DNA from: Pseudomonas sp. KUIN-1
GTDB lineage: Bacteria; Pseudomonadota; Gammaproteobacteria; Pseudomonadales; Pseudomonadaceae
Reading direction: 5' to 3'
DNA length: 64,000 bases
NCBI RefSeq assembly: GCF_009176725.1
Contig: NZ_AP020337.1
Span: 4,595,501 to 4,659,500, forward strand
Shown: piece by piece, positions 36,003 through 45,337 of the stretch
Layout of the letters: each line of letters begins with the position of its first letter
Numbering within the stretch: position 1 is the first letter of the stretch
Program-made: the position numbers and the translations under genes
Notes under the pieces: model-generated
What the model was told of the DNA's origin: nothing
The model's input: the letters and a program-made list of their open reading frames with translations, nothing else
Databases searched by the model: none

Positions 36003-37760
36003 ATGACGCTCAAGCATCGCTACTGGCGCATTACCCTGTACGTGCTGCTGATTCTGGCCGGTGCAGCCCTGTGCGCCGGGCTCGCGATGCGTCAGGCGCA
36101 GCGTCACGCAATGTCTGAAGATGCCGCGCGTGCCGAAGGACAACTGGCACTGTATGCCAATACCCTGCACACCCTGATCGAGCGCTACCGCGCCCTGCCC
36201 TCCGTGCTGGCGCTGGACCCGGAAATTCGAGCCGCGCTGAGCGGCCCGGTAACCGGTGAAGTACAGAACGCACTCAACCTCAAGCTGGAAAAAATCAACA
36301 ACGCGGCTCATTCGTCGACGCTGGAGTTGCTCGACCTGCAGGGTCTGGCGATTGGCGCGAGCAACTGGCGCACGCCCAACAGCTATGTCGGTCACAACTA
36401 CGCTTTTCGACCCTACTTCCTGCAGACCCGCGCCAAGGGTACCGGGCGCTTTTATGCGGTCGGGGTGACCACCGGAATTCCGGGGTACTTTCTGTCCAGC
36501 GCGGTGTTGAATGATACCGGTGGGTTCATGGGGGCGATGGTCGTCAAGCTGGAGTTCCCCAGCCTCGAGCAGGAGTGGGATAAGGGCGGCGACCTGCTGC
36601 TGGTCAGCGATGAGAAAGGCATCGTGTTTATCGCCAATCAACCAGGCTGGCGCTATCGCGAGCTGCTGCCGATCTCGGTGGAAGACCGTGCCACCCTGTT
36701 GCGCACCCGCCAGTACGACAAGCAGGTATTGTCACCGCTGCGCAGCCGGGTCATCGACAGCTTCAGCGAAAACAGCCATTTGAGCCGTGTCGACGGCCCG
36801 GACGGCACCACGGACTATCTCTGGCAGTCGCTGCCCCTTGCGGACGAGAACTGGACCCTGCACCTGTTGCGCAAGCCGCCCGCGTCCAGCGAGGATGTGC
36901 GCAACGCAGGACTGGCCGCCGCAGGCATCTGGCTGGCGCTGGTATTTCTGGGCCTGTTTCTCTATCAGCGCTGGCGACTGGCGCGATTGAGGGAGCGCAA
37001 CCGGGATGAACTGGAGCGCCTGGTGCAAGAGCGCACACGCGATCTGCACACCGCGCAGGACGGTCTGGTGCAGTCGGCCAAACTCGCGGCGCTGGGGCAG
37101 ATGTCGGCAGCGCTGGCCCACGAAATCAACCAACCGCTGACCGCCCAGCGCATGCAGCTGGCGACCCTGCGACTGCTGCTCGATCAAGGCCGAATCGATG
37201 AAGCCTGCAAAGCGCTGGTTCCCGTCGATCAGCAACTGACACGTATGGCCGCCTTGACCAGCCATCTGAAAACCTTCGCGCGCAAGAGCCCCAGCGGCCT
37301 GCGCGAGAGGCTGGACCTGGCCACGGTGGTCGATCAGGCCTTGCTGTTGCTCGACCCGCGCCTGCGCGAGGAACACGTCGACTGCGTCCTGCATCTGGCA
37401 CGCCCGGCATGGGTGCGCGGCGACGCCATCCGCCTGGAGCAGGTGCTGATAAACCTGCTGCGCAATGCACTGGACGCCATGCGCGAGTGCCGCTCCAGGC
37501 GCCTTGAAGTGCGTATCGACGCCCTCGACAATCAGTGGCGGCTCAGTGTCAGGGACAACGGAAGCGGGATCGCTGCGGAAAATCTGCCCAGCATTTTCGA
37601 TCCGTTCTTCACCACCAAACCGGTAGGCGATGGTCTGGGCCTTGGCCTGGCGGTGTCGTACGCCATCATTCATGAACTGGGCGGACAACTGACGGCGCAA
37701 AACCATGCGGACGGCGCCGAATTCTGGTTCAGCCTGCCCAACGACTTCCTGGAGGCCTGA
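36003..37760 (+). CDS. dctB: DctB-like sensor histidine kinase
   Basis: Inner-membrane sensor kinase (585 aa). TM1 (about 10-30), a periplasmic double-Cache sensor (about 35-290, with NYAFRPYFLQTRAKGTGRFYA), TM2 (about 302-320), a coiled-coil linker, HisKA with LAALGQMSAALAHEINQPLT (phospho-acceptor His373) and HATPase with NLLRNALDAM, DNGSGI and GDGLGLGLAVSYAI. The architecture is that of DctB (C4-dicarboxylate sensing). Its partner DctD-type regulator starts 6 bp downstream. Paralogues such as MifS or AauS share this layout, so the ligand is uncertain. Confidence 0.82.
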   Translation: MTLKHRYWRITLYVLLILAGAALCAGLAMRQAQRHAMSEDAARAEGQLALYANTLHTLIERYRALPSVLALDPEIRAALSGPVTGEVQNALNLKLEKINNAAHSSTLELLDLQGLAIGASNWRTPNSYVGHNYAFRPYFLQTRAKGTGRFYAVGVTTGIPGYFLSSAVLNDTGGFMGAMVVKLEFPSLEQEWDKGGDLLLVSDEKGIVFIANQPGWRYRELLPISVEDRATLLRTRQYDKQVLSPLRSRVIDSFSENSHLSRVDGPDGTTDYLWQSLPLADENWTLHLLRKPPASSEDVRNAGLAAAGIWLALVFLGLFLYQRWRLARLRERNRDELERLVQERTRDLHTAQDGLVQSAKLAALGQMSAALAHEINQPLTAQRMQLATLRLLLDQGRIDEACKALVPVDQQLTRMAALTSHLKTFARKSPSGLRERLDLATVVDQALLLLDPRLREEHVDCVLHLARPAWVRGDAIRLEQVLINLLRNALDAMRECRSRRLEVRIDALDNQWRLSVRDNGSGIAAENLPSIFDPFFTTKPVGDGLGLGLAVSYAIIHELGGQLTAQNHADGAEFWFSLPNDFLEA

Positions 37761-37766
37761 CCCGGC

Positions 37767-39101
37767 ATGTTGAATTCGGTCATCGTGGTAGACGACGAGG
37801 CGCCCATTCGGCAAGCCGTCGAACAATGGCTGACGCTGTCGGGGTTCGAGGTGCAAGTCTTCGCCCGCGCCGAAGAGTGCCTGGCGCACATACCGGAACA
37901 CTTCCCCGGCGTCGTGCTGACCGATGTGCGCATGCCAGGCATGAGCGGTCTGGAGCTGCTGACCCGGTTGCAAGGCGCAGACCGCGACCTGCCGGTCATC
38001 CTCCTGACCGGTCATGGCGATGTGCCGATGGCTGTGGAAGCGATGCGCGAAGGGGCCTATGACTTTCTGGAAAAACCCTTCAGCCCGGAAACCCTGATCA
38101 GCAACCTGCGGCGCGCCCTCGAGAAACGCCAGCTGGTGCTGGAAAACCGCCGCCTGCATGAGCAGGCCGATGCCAGAACCCGCCTGGACGCCACGCTGCT
38201 CGGCGTATCGCCCGGCATGCAGACACTGCGCCGCCAGGTGCTGGAACTGGCGCAACTGCCGGTCAATGTGATCATTCGCGGGGAAACCGGCAGCGGCAAG
38301 GAACTGGTCGCTCGCTGCCTGCACGATTTCGGGCCGCGCGCCGCCAGACCTTTTGTTGCACTCAACTGCGCGGCCATCCCGGAGCACCTGTTCGAAGCCG
38401 AGCTGTTCGGCCACGAAAGCGGCGCCTTCACCGGCGCGCAGGGCAAACGCATCGGTCGTCTGGAGTATGCCGACGGCGGCACGGTGTTCCTTGATGAAAT
38501 CGAGAGCATGCCGATGGCACAGCAGGTCAAGCTGCTGCGCGTTCTGCAGGACAAGCGCCTTGAGCGGCTGGGCTCGAATCAGAGTATCGACGTCGACCTG
38601 CGAATCATTGCCGCGACCAAGCCTGATCTTCTCGAAGAAGCGCGTGCCGGGCGCTTCCGCGAAGATCTGGCCTATCGCCTGAACGTTGCCGAGCTGCGCC
38701 TGCCGCCGCTGCGCGAGCGTCTTGAAGACATCGCGCAACTGTTCAGCCACTTCGCCCGCGCCGCCGCCGAACGCGTGGGCCGGGAGGCGCCCGCGCTGGA
38801 TGCAGCGCGCCTGAGCCTTTTGCTCGGCCATGACTGGCCTGGCAACGTGCGCGAGCTGGCCAATGCCGCCGAGCGGCAGGCGCTGGGTCTGGAGCAGGCC
38901 CTGCCGCAACCTGATACTCAATGGCAGGGACATTCATTGGCGGCGCGTCAGGAAGCCTTCGAAGCACAATGCCTGCGCGCTTCGCTGGCCCGTCATAAAG
39001 GCGACATCAAGGCGGTGCTCAATGAGCTGCAACTGCCTCGAAGGACGCTGAACGAGAAGATGCAGCGCCATGCTCTGGTACGCGAAACGTTCCTCGAATG
39101 A
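37767..39101 (+). CDS. dctD: DctD-like sigma-54-dependent response regulator
   Basis: An NtrC-class activator (444 aa). Receiver domain with phospho-acceptor Asp53 (VVLTDVRMPG), an AAA+ domain (about 145-370) with Walker A GETGSGKE, the sigma-54-contacting GAFTGA loop (ESGAFTGAQGKRIG) and Walker B GGTVFLDEIESM, and a C-terminal Fis-type helix-turn-helix (about 395-440). Phosphorylated by the adjacent kinase, it would open sigma-54 promoters of carboxylate transport genes; the targets are not identified. GGAGG lies 11 nt before the ATG. Confidence 0.87.
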   Translation: MLNSVIVVDDEAPIRQAVEQWLTLSGFEVQVFARAEECLAHIPEHFPGVVLTDVRMPGMSGLELLTRLQGADRDLPVILLTGHGDVPMAVEAMREGAYDFLEKPFSPETLISNLRRALEKRQLVLENRRLHEQADARTRLDATLLGVSPGMQTLRRQVLELAQLPVNVIIRGETGSGKELVARCLHDFGPRAARPFVALNCAAIPEHLFEAELFGHESGAFTGAQGKRIGRLEYADGGTVFLDEIESMPMAQQVKLLRVLQDKRLERLGSNQSIDVDLRIIAATKPDLLEEARAGRFREDLAYRLNVAELRLPPLRERLEDIAQLFSHFARAAAERVGREAPALDAARLSLLLGHDWPGNVRELANAAERQALGLEQALPQPDTQWQGHSLAARQEAFEAQCLRASLARHKGDIKAVLNELQLPRRTLNEKMQRHALVRETFLE

Positions 39102-39221
39102 GGGCTGCGCAGATTCCGTACAGCTTGTTCCGGCGATAACCGAACATTTCCTGCAGCGCCGGGTCTGCATACTGTTCACGGCTATATGAGGGTCGTGATG
39201 GCTGGATACTTATAAGGCATA

Positions 39222-41717
39222 ATGACATCATGCGCGCATGGCTATTCAGCTCACTTTGACAGTCCGAAAGATGGGGCATTTTCTACCGTGAATACTCCCC
39301 TCGACCTCCCATTGGGAGGCGGCGAAATGGGTCGGTTTATCCGAGAGACGGACTGGTCGACGTCCGCGCTGGGACCTAAGCAGGCATGGCCCGCAGCGCT
39401 ACTGTCTTCAATGAATCTGATGCTCAGTTGCCCTGACAGCATGTACCTGCTCTGGGGCCCGGACTACACCCTGTTTTTCAATGACGCTTACGCTCAGGTC
39501 CTGCCCATCGCGGCAGCACAGGCGCAGGGGCAGCCCATTGCCTCGGTCTGGGGCGATGCCTGGGAAGCCGTGCGGCCGCTCGCCGAGCAGGCGCTGGCCG
39601 GACAAAACCGCCGCTCCGACAATATTCAGCGCACCATCGTGCGCAATGGCAAGCCCGAGCAGACCTGGTGGTCGCTGTCCTACTCGCCGCTGTATGGCGA
39701 TAGCGGCCTGATCGAGGGCGTGTTCTGCCGTGTCAACGAGACCACCTTGCAGGTCATGGCTGAAGCACGTCAGTCGGAAAACGAAGCGTTCACGGACCGT
39801 GTGCTGTCGAGCATCAACGACTGCATCAAGGTGCTGGACCTGGACTCGCGCCTGACCTTCATGAGTGAGGGCGGTCAGCGGATCATGGAGGTCAGCGATT
39901 TCAACGCGATTCGCGGCTGCCCCTGGCCTGACTTCTGGCAGGAACAGGGCAATCTGGACGCCATCGCGGCAGTCGAAGCGGCCAGAGCGGGTCAGAACGC
40001 CAGTTTTACGGGCTCGGCGAGAACCCTGGCCGGCACCACCAAGTGGTGGCACGTGCAGGTCAGCCCGATTTTCGGCAAGGATGGCAAACCGGAGAAGATC
40101 CTCTGTGTGTCCAGGGACATGACCCAGCTCAGAGACGCTGAAGAAGCCCTGCTGTCGCTCAACGAGACGCTCGAGCAGCGCGTGGTCGAACGCACCCAGG
40201 ACCGTGATCGCATCTGGCGGCTATCGACCGACCTGATGCTGGTGGCGCAGTTCGACGGGATCATCTCGGCAGTCAATCCGGCATGGACGCAAGCCCTCGG
40301 CTGGTCGGAAGAACAACTGCTCGACAGCCAGTTTCTGGCACTGGTGCACCCTGAGGACGTGGACAGTACGCTGGCCGCCATGAGCGGGCTGGAGAACGGC
40401 CGCACCATCCCGCACTTCAAGAATCGCTATCGCCATCAGGACGGCTCGTACCGGACCATCTCCTGGACGGCCGTGCCGGACAAGCAATTCATCCATGCCG
40501 TCGGCCGTGACATTCAGGCCGAGGAAGAGGCCAATGAAGCGCTGCGGCTTTCACAGGACGCCCTGCATCAGGCGCAGAAGCTGGAAGCCATTGGCCAACT
40601 TACCGGCGGCGTAGCGCATGACTTCAATAATCTGTTGACGGTGATCCGCTCCTGCAGCGACCTGCTGAAGTCGCCAAACCTCGAAGAGCATCGTCGCGTC
40701 AAATACGTCGAAGCCATTTCCAGCACGGTGGACCGGGCCGCGCGCCTGACCGGACAGTTGCTGGCGTTTGCCCGCCGTCAGGCCTTGCAGCCGGAAGTGT
40801 TCGATGTGTGCAAAAGCGTGGCGCGCATTGGCGAGATGATGGACACGCTGACCGGCGCGCGGATTCAGGTCAGCATCGACCTGCCTGCCGAGCCGTGCTT
40901 CATCTTCGCCGATGGCAGCCAGTTCGATACTGCGCTGGTCAACATGGTGGTCAATGCCCGCGATGCGATGTCCGGCGCGGGGCGGCTGGTCATCAAGGTT
41001 GAATGCGCTGCCTGTCCTGCCGACGATCAACCCGCTTCACTCGGCGAGGGTGACTGTATAGAGGGTGACTATGTAAGGGTATCGCTGACCGATACCGGCG
41101 CCGGTATTGCCAAGGAGAAGCTGGGCCTGATCTTCGAACCGTTCTATACCACCAAGAGTGTCGGTCAGGGCACCGGGCTGGGGTTGTCGCAGGTATTCGG
41201 GTTTGCCAAACAGTCGGGTGGTGAGGTGCTGGTTGAAAGCGAGCTGGGCAAAGGCAGCCGCTTCACGCTGTGCCTGCCCAGCGCACAGAATCACGAAGTC
41301 GTCCAGGAAGACCATCGCCACACCCTCACCCCATTGCCCGGGCTGTGCGTGCTGATGGTCGAGGACAATCAGGACATCGGCACCTATACCCGCCCCATGC
41401 TTGAGCAATTGGGCTTTCAGGTGCTCTGGGTGAGCAGTGCCGCCGAGGCACTGAAAGAGCTTTCCGGCAACCCGGAAAACTTTCATGTGGTGTTCTCGGA
41501 TATCGCCATGCCGGGGATGAGCGGCCTGGAACTGTACGCCGAAATCGAAGCGCGCTATCCGTGGATGCCGGTGGTTCTTACCACCGGGTACAGCACTGAG
41601 TTCGCGACGATCGCTCAGGACGAAACACAGCGCTTCGACCTGTTGCAGAAACCCTACTCCAGAGACGATCTGGCGGCGATTCTGCACAAGGCGGTGAGCC
41701 GTAGCGGCGAACACTGA
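39222..41717 (+). CDS. PAS-domain hybrid histidine kinase/response regulator
   Basis: An 831-aa cytoplasmic hybrid sensor without membrane helices. Three PAS-like domains (about 40-185, 190-310 and 330-445), HisKA with AIGQLTGGVAHDFNNLLTVI (His466), HATPase (DTGAGI, GTGLGLSQVFGFAK) and a C-terminal receiver with Asp760 in VVFSDIAMPGMSG. The receiver C-terminus (VVLTTGYS) is typical of this FixL-like group. The 120-bp gap after dctD suggests an independent unit. A GTG at 39288 is a possible alternative start. The signal is unknown. Confidence 0.88.
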   Translation: MTSCAHGYSAHFDSPKDGAFSTVNTPLDLPLGGGEMGRFIRETDWSTSALGPKQAWPAALLSSMNLMLSCPDSMYLLWGPDYTLFFNDAYAQVLPIAAAQAQGQPIASVWGDAWEAVRPLAEQALAGQNRRSDNIQRTIVRNGKPEQTWWSLSYSPLYGDSGLIEGVFCRVNETTLQVMAEARQSENEAFTDRVLSSINDCIKVLDLDSRLTFMSEGGQRIMEVSDFNAIRGCPWPDFWQEQGNLDAIAAVEAARAGQNASFTGSARTLAGTTKWWHVQVSPIFGKDGKPEKILCVSRDMTQLRDAEEALLSLNETLEQRVVERTQDRDRIWRLSTDLMLVAQFDGIISAVNPAWTQALGWSEEQLLDSQFLALVHPEDVDSTLAAMSGLENGRTIPHFKNRYRHQDGSYRTISWTAVPDKQFIHAVGRDIQAEEEANEALRLSQDALHQAQKLEAIGQLTGGVAHDFNNLLTVIRSCSDLLKSPNLEEHRRVKYVEAISSTVDRAARLTGQLLAFARRQALQPEVFDVCKSVARIGEMMDTLTGARIQVSIDLPAEPCFIFADGSQFDTALVNMVVNARDAMSGAGRLVIKVECAACPADDQPASLGEGDCIEGDYVRVSLTDTGAGIAKEKLGLIFEPFYTTKSVGQGTGLGLSQVFGFAKQSGGEVLVESELGKGSRFTLCLPSAQNHEVVQEDHRHTLTPLPGLCVLMVEDNQDIGTYTRPMLEQLGFQVLWVSSAAEALKELSGNPENFHVVFSDIAMPGMSGLELYAEIEARYPWMPVVLTTGYSTEFATIAQDETQRFDLLQKPYSRDDLAAILHKAVSRSGEH

Positions 41718-41883
41718 GGGGATGGATTCGCATCAATTCATCACGCCAGCGGATTCACTGATGCCTGATACGCATGAGTGAATCCCGGCACTCCCGACGC
41801 ATAAACCCAAGACAACACCGGTTGCCTTGATTCAGAATCACGCAAAACATCGCAACACTCTTAGAGCAGGGAGCATTTTCGAG

Positions 41884-43578
41884 ATGATCGTCGGTATTGA
41901 TCTGGGCACCACCAACAGCCTGGTGGCGGTATGGCGCGACGGCAGCAGCGAGCTGGTGACCAACGCACTGGGAGAAACACTCACCCCCAGCGTTGTCGGG
42001 CTGGACGACGACGGGCAGATTCTGGTCGGCAAGGCAGCCCGCGAACGCCTGCAGACCCACCCGGAAAAAACCGCCGCCCTGTTCAAACGCTACATGGGCA
42101 GCGCCCAGGAAATTCGCCTCGGCTCTGCTACTTACCGCCCCGAAGAGCTGTCCTCGCTGGTGCTCAAAAGCCTGAAGGCTGATGTCGAGCGCGCGTTTGG
42201 CGAGCCTGTTACCGAAGCGGTGATCAGCGTCCCGGCCTATTTCAGCGACGCTCAACGTAAAGCCACGCGTATTGCCGGAGAGCTGGCGGGCCTCAAGGTC
42301 GAGAAGCTCATCAACGAGCCGACAGCGGCGGCACTTGCGTATGGCCTTCACCAGAAGGAAGGCGAAACCTCGTTTCTGGTCTTCGATCTGGGTGGCGGGA
42401 CCTTCGACATCTCGATCCTCGAACTTTTCGACGGCGTGATGGAAGTACGTGCCAGCGCGGGCGACAACTTTCTGGGGGGTGAAGATTTCGATCAGGTCAT
42501 GGTCGAGCACTTTGTGAACCTGCACCGCGATGAGCCGGACTTCCCGTCAACGGAGCTGATTGCCCCGGCCTTGCGGCGCGAAGCCGAGCGGGTGCGCAGG
42601 GCTTTGGGCCAGGACGCAAGTGCCGACTTCGTATTGCGTCACGCCGACAGGGAATGGCGAAAGACCATTACTCAAGAGCAGATGAGCGATTTTTATGCGC
42701 CCCTGCTCAACCGCCTTCGCGCGCCGGCCGAGCGTGCGCTTCGAGACGCGCGGATACGCGTCGCCGATCTGGATGAGATTCTGCTGGTGGGCGGCACGAC
42801 GCGCATGCCGTTGATCCGCAAGCTTGCCGCGAGCCTGTTCGGGCGCTTCCCTTCCATTGCTCTCAATCCCGATGAAATCGTCGCTCAGGGCGCAGCGGTG
42901 CAGGCGGCACTCAAGCACCGGGATGCAGCGCTGGAAGAAATCGTCCTCACCGATGTGTGCCCTTACACGCTTGGGATCGAGACCATCACGCAAGTTGGCA
43001 ATCGCTATGAAAGCGGTCACTACCTGCCCATTATCGAACGCAATAGCGTCGTACCGGTCAGCCGGGTAAAAACAGTGCAGACCGTCAGTGATGATCAAGA
43101 GCACGTTATGGTGCGGATCTTTCAAGGCGAAAGCCGTATGGTCAAGGACAACATCGCCCTGGGCGAGCTCATTATCCCGATCCCCAGGGCGAAGGCCGGC
43201 GAAGTGGCGCTGGATGTGCGTTTTACCTATGACAATAACGGCCTGCTGGAGGCCGACGTGATGACACAGCTGACCGGGGAACGTCACAAGCTGGTCATCG
43301 AAAACAACCCTGGCGTGATGACGCCTGATGAAATACAGGAGCGCCTTCAGGTACTCGAAGCACTCAAAGTCCATCCGCGCGAACAACAGGCCAACACTCA
43401 TCTGATCGCCAGACTTGAACGCCTGTATCAGGAATGCCTGGGCAGCGATCGAGAACTTATCGATCACAGGACCACCCAGTTCCAGCATGTGCTGGAGACG
43501 CAGGACGAGCGGCAGATCAGCGAAATTCGCAAGCAACTCAAACAGGAAGTCGACACGTTCGAGCAGGGCGCAAGATGA
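41884..43578 (+). CDS. hscC: HscC-type Hsp70 chaperone
   Basis: A 564-aa Hsp70 of the short HscC (Hsc62) group, versus ~640 for DnaK. The nucleotide-binding domain starts MIVGIDLGTTNSLVAV and contains VPAYFSDAQRKAT, NEPTAAALAYGL, VFDLGGGTFDISIL and LVGGTTRMPLI. A shortened substrate-binding domain and lid follow from about residue 370. The start at 41884 has an AGGGAG site; the open frame extends 19 codons upstream without support. It is coupled by ATGA to a J-like protein, a natural co-chaperone. Confidence 0.95.
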   Translation: MIVGIDLGTTNSLVAVWRDGSSELVTNALGETLTPSVVGLDDDGQILVGKAARERLQTHPEKTAALFKRYMGSAQEIRLGSATYRPEELSSLVLKSLKADVERAFGEPVTEAVISVPAYFSDAQRKATRIAGELAGLKVEKLINEPTAAALAYGLHQKEGETSFLVFDLGGGTFDISILELFDGVMEVRASAGDNFLGGEDFDQVMVEHFVNLHRDEPDFPSTELIAPALRREAERVRRALGQDASADFVLRHADREWRKTITQEQMSDFYAPLLNRLRAPAERALRDARIRVADLDEILLVGGTTRMPLIRKLAASLFGRFPSIALNPDEIVAQGAAVQAALKHRDAALEEIVLTDVCPYTLGIETITQVGNRYESGHYLPIIERNSVVPVSRVKTVQTVSDDQEHVMVRIFQGESRMVKDNIALGELIIPIPRAKAGEVALDVRFTYDNNGLLEADVMTQLTGERHKLVIENNPGVMTPDEIQERLQVLEALKVHPREQQANTHLIARLERLYQECLGSDRELIDHRTTQFQHVLETQDERQISEIRKQLKQEVDTFEQGAR

Positions 43579-45122
43579 TCGACTGTTGGTCAGTACTTGA
43601 GCTGAATAACGATGCCGACGAGCGCAGCATCAAACGACAATATGCCCGGTTACTGAAGGTCAACCGTCCTGATGAAGACCCGGCTGCCTTCCAGAATCTG
43701 CGTGATGCCTATGAAGAGGCGCTGCAGCTGGCACGATCACGCGCAGATGAAGACGACCAGCCTGTCATGCTGCGCCAGCCCTTGCCTGAGCCCTCGCCTG
43801 CCACGCTTCTGACAACGACCGTTATCGAGCAGCCCGGTGGCCTGGACTGGCTTCAACAGGTCAGGCAAACCACTGCGCAGAATCTGCCCGAGCAACAGCA
43901 GCTCGCCATGGAGCATGGACAGGCGGAGCGCTTTCAACAACTGGTGCTGCTGGAGTGCCTGAACGACTCGGCGCGTCGTGTCGAGTTGATCAAAGCTGCA
44001 TTTCAGCATCTGCGCTGGCTGACGGTATGGCAAAGCATTCACATCAGCAGCTACCAGCAGCACGCCTTGGCCGAGGCGATATTGCGCGAGGCGTTCGAAG
44101 CATTCAGCGCACTCATCGAGAGCGGGCAGCATGCACGCTTCATTGAAGAACTTCAGACGCTGGAGCAACAGCCCTGGCTGACAGAGCTGGAGCGTCGCGA
44201 GCATTTGCAATGCAGGTGCATGGTGTTGCTGATTGCCAGCCAGCATGTGACCTCTGACCTGCTGGAACAGACGCGCGCGGTATTTGGCTGGAACCTGCAG
44301 CAAAACCTTCACCCCGGTCCTGAAGACCTTTGGCAGACGCTGCGCCAGCGATACGAAGAAGTGGAGTACGCCGAGCATCTGCAACGCCTGCTCGATGCCA
44401 AACCGAGCACTGCCGAAGGCAAGGCCGCGCACTTGATGTTCAAGCCGCCACGTCTGGCCGCGCGGATCCGTACTGCGGTCAAGCAAGACGCCTCGGTGTG
44501 GAACGCCTGCGCGCATATTCAGGAGCAGTTGACCGTCCACTACCCCGATATCCTCAAGCGCTACCCCGAAGCAGACCTGAACGCCTGGAAACTCATGCGT
44601 GAGCAGAGCGATTTCACGCCGCTCATCTGGGTCTACATCGGCGCGTTTCTGCTGGCGTTGCTGGCACCCCCGCTAGCGCCTGAAGGCACGGAATACAATC
44701 CGGGAACGCGGGTGCTCGTGCTGTTCCTGACACCGCTCTGGACAACCGTCGGCTTCTTCATCTTTATCTGTGTATGGCGTCCGCTGATGGTTCTCGCAGA
44801 GCCTGCCGATGCCTGGCTGAGCAGCAAGTTACTGCCCAAGGTGCTGAGCTGGCCCGGTGCCCAGGCGCTGGTCTTGCGGCATGGCCTTCCGTTTTTGTTT
44901 CTGGGCCTTGTCCACGTGCTTGACGGCCCGCGCACGCTGCTGGCTTATCTGCTGCTGGCGGTGCTGTGGGTCGCCCTGTCGCCTTATCGCTACCTGTTTC
45001 AGACGGCGCCTGCCCGGCAGAAGATTCGGCAGTTTTATGCAAGGCACACAGTCATGGTGATCATCGGCACGCTGAGCATCGTCATGGCGGCGCTGTTGAT
45101 CTCCTCTAAAATGAGCGCTTGA
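43575..45122 (+). CDS. Membrane-anchored J-domain-like co-chaperone of HscC
   Basis: A 515-aa protein. Residues 1-50 form a J-like domain (MIDCWSVLELNNDADERSIK, then YARLLKVNRPDEDPAAFQNL) in which the canonical HPD is replaced by RPD, a known variant among HscC-linked J proteins. A long helical cytoplasmic region follows, and the last ~170 residues hold about five membrane helices (for example PLIWVYIGAFLLALLAPPL and VMVIIGTLSIVMAALLISS). It overlaps the hscC stop by 4 bp and should recruit HscC to the inner membrane. The client is unknown. Confidence 0.85.
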   Translation: MIDCWSVLELNNDADERSIKRQYARLLKVNRPDEDPAAFQNLRDAYEEALQLARSRADEDDQPVMLRQPLPEPSPATLLTTTVIEQPGGLDWLQQVRQTTAQNLPEQQQLAMEHGQAERFQQLVLLECLNDSARRVELIKAAFQHLRWLTVWQSIHISSYQQHALAEAILREAFEAFSALIESGQHARFIEELQTLEQQPWLTELERREHLQCRCMVLLIASQHVTSDLLEQTRAVFGWNLQQNLHPGPEDLWQTLRQRYEEVEYAEHLQRLLDAKPSTAEGKAAHLMFKPPRLAARIRTAVKQDASVWNACAHIQEQLTVHYPDILKRYPEADLNAWKLMREQSDFTPLIWVYIGAFLLALLAPPLAPEGTEYNPGTRVLVLFLTPLWTTVGFFIFICVWRPLMVLAEPADAWLSSKLLPKVLSWPGAQALVLRHGLPFLFLGLVHVLDGPRTLLAYLLLAVLWVALSPYRYLFQTAPARQKIRQFYARHTVMVIIGTLSIVMAALLISSKMSA

Positions 45123-45175
45123 GCGGTCTTCTGTCGGCAATCGACCAGAACACCCTACGGCGAGCGCTCCCATCG

Positions 45176-45224
45176 GCAAGAATCCGCTTACTCCGGCCGT
45201 GCAGATAAGCGGATTCTTGCTCAT
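45176..45224. terminator. Perfect 15-bp inverted repeat, probable terminator
   Basis: GCAAGAATCCGCTTA (45176-45190) is exactly inverted at 45206-45220 around a 15-nt loop, 53 bp after the J-protein stop. There is no strong T-run, so it may be a rho-dependent or mRNA-stabilising hairpin. Confidence 0.6.
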
Positions 45225-45337
45225 CAAAGTCGCCCGACCGCTCTAGAACAAGCCCTCATGGTCTGGCACAGCTCCTGCTATGTAACACGCAGGGCATCGA
45301 ATGCCTCCTTCCAAAAATAATGAAAACAAGGAACACC

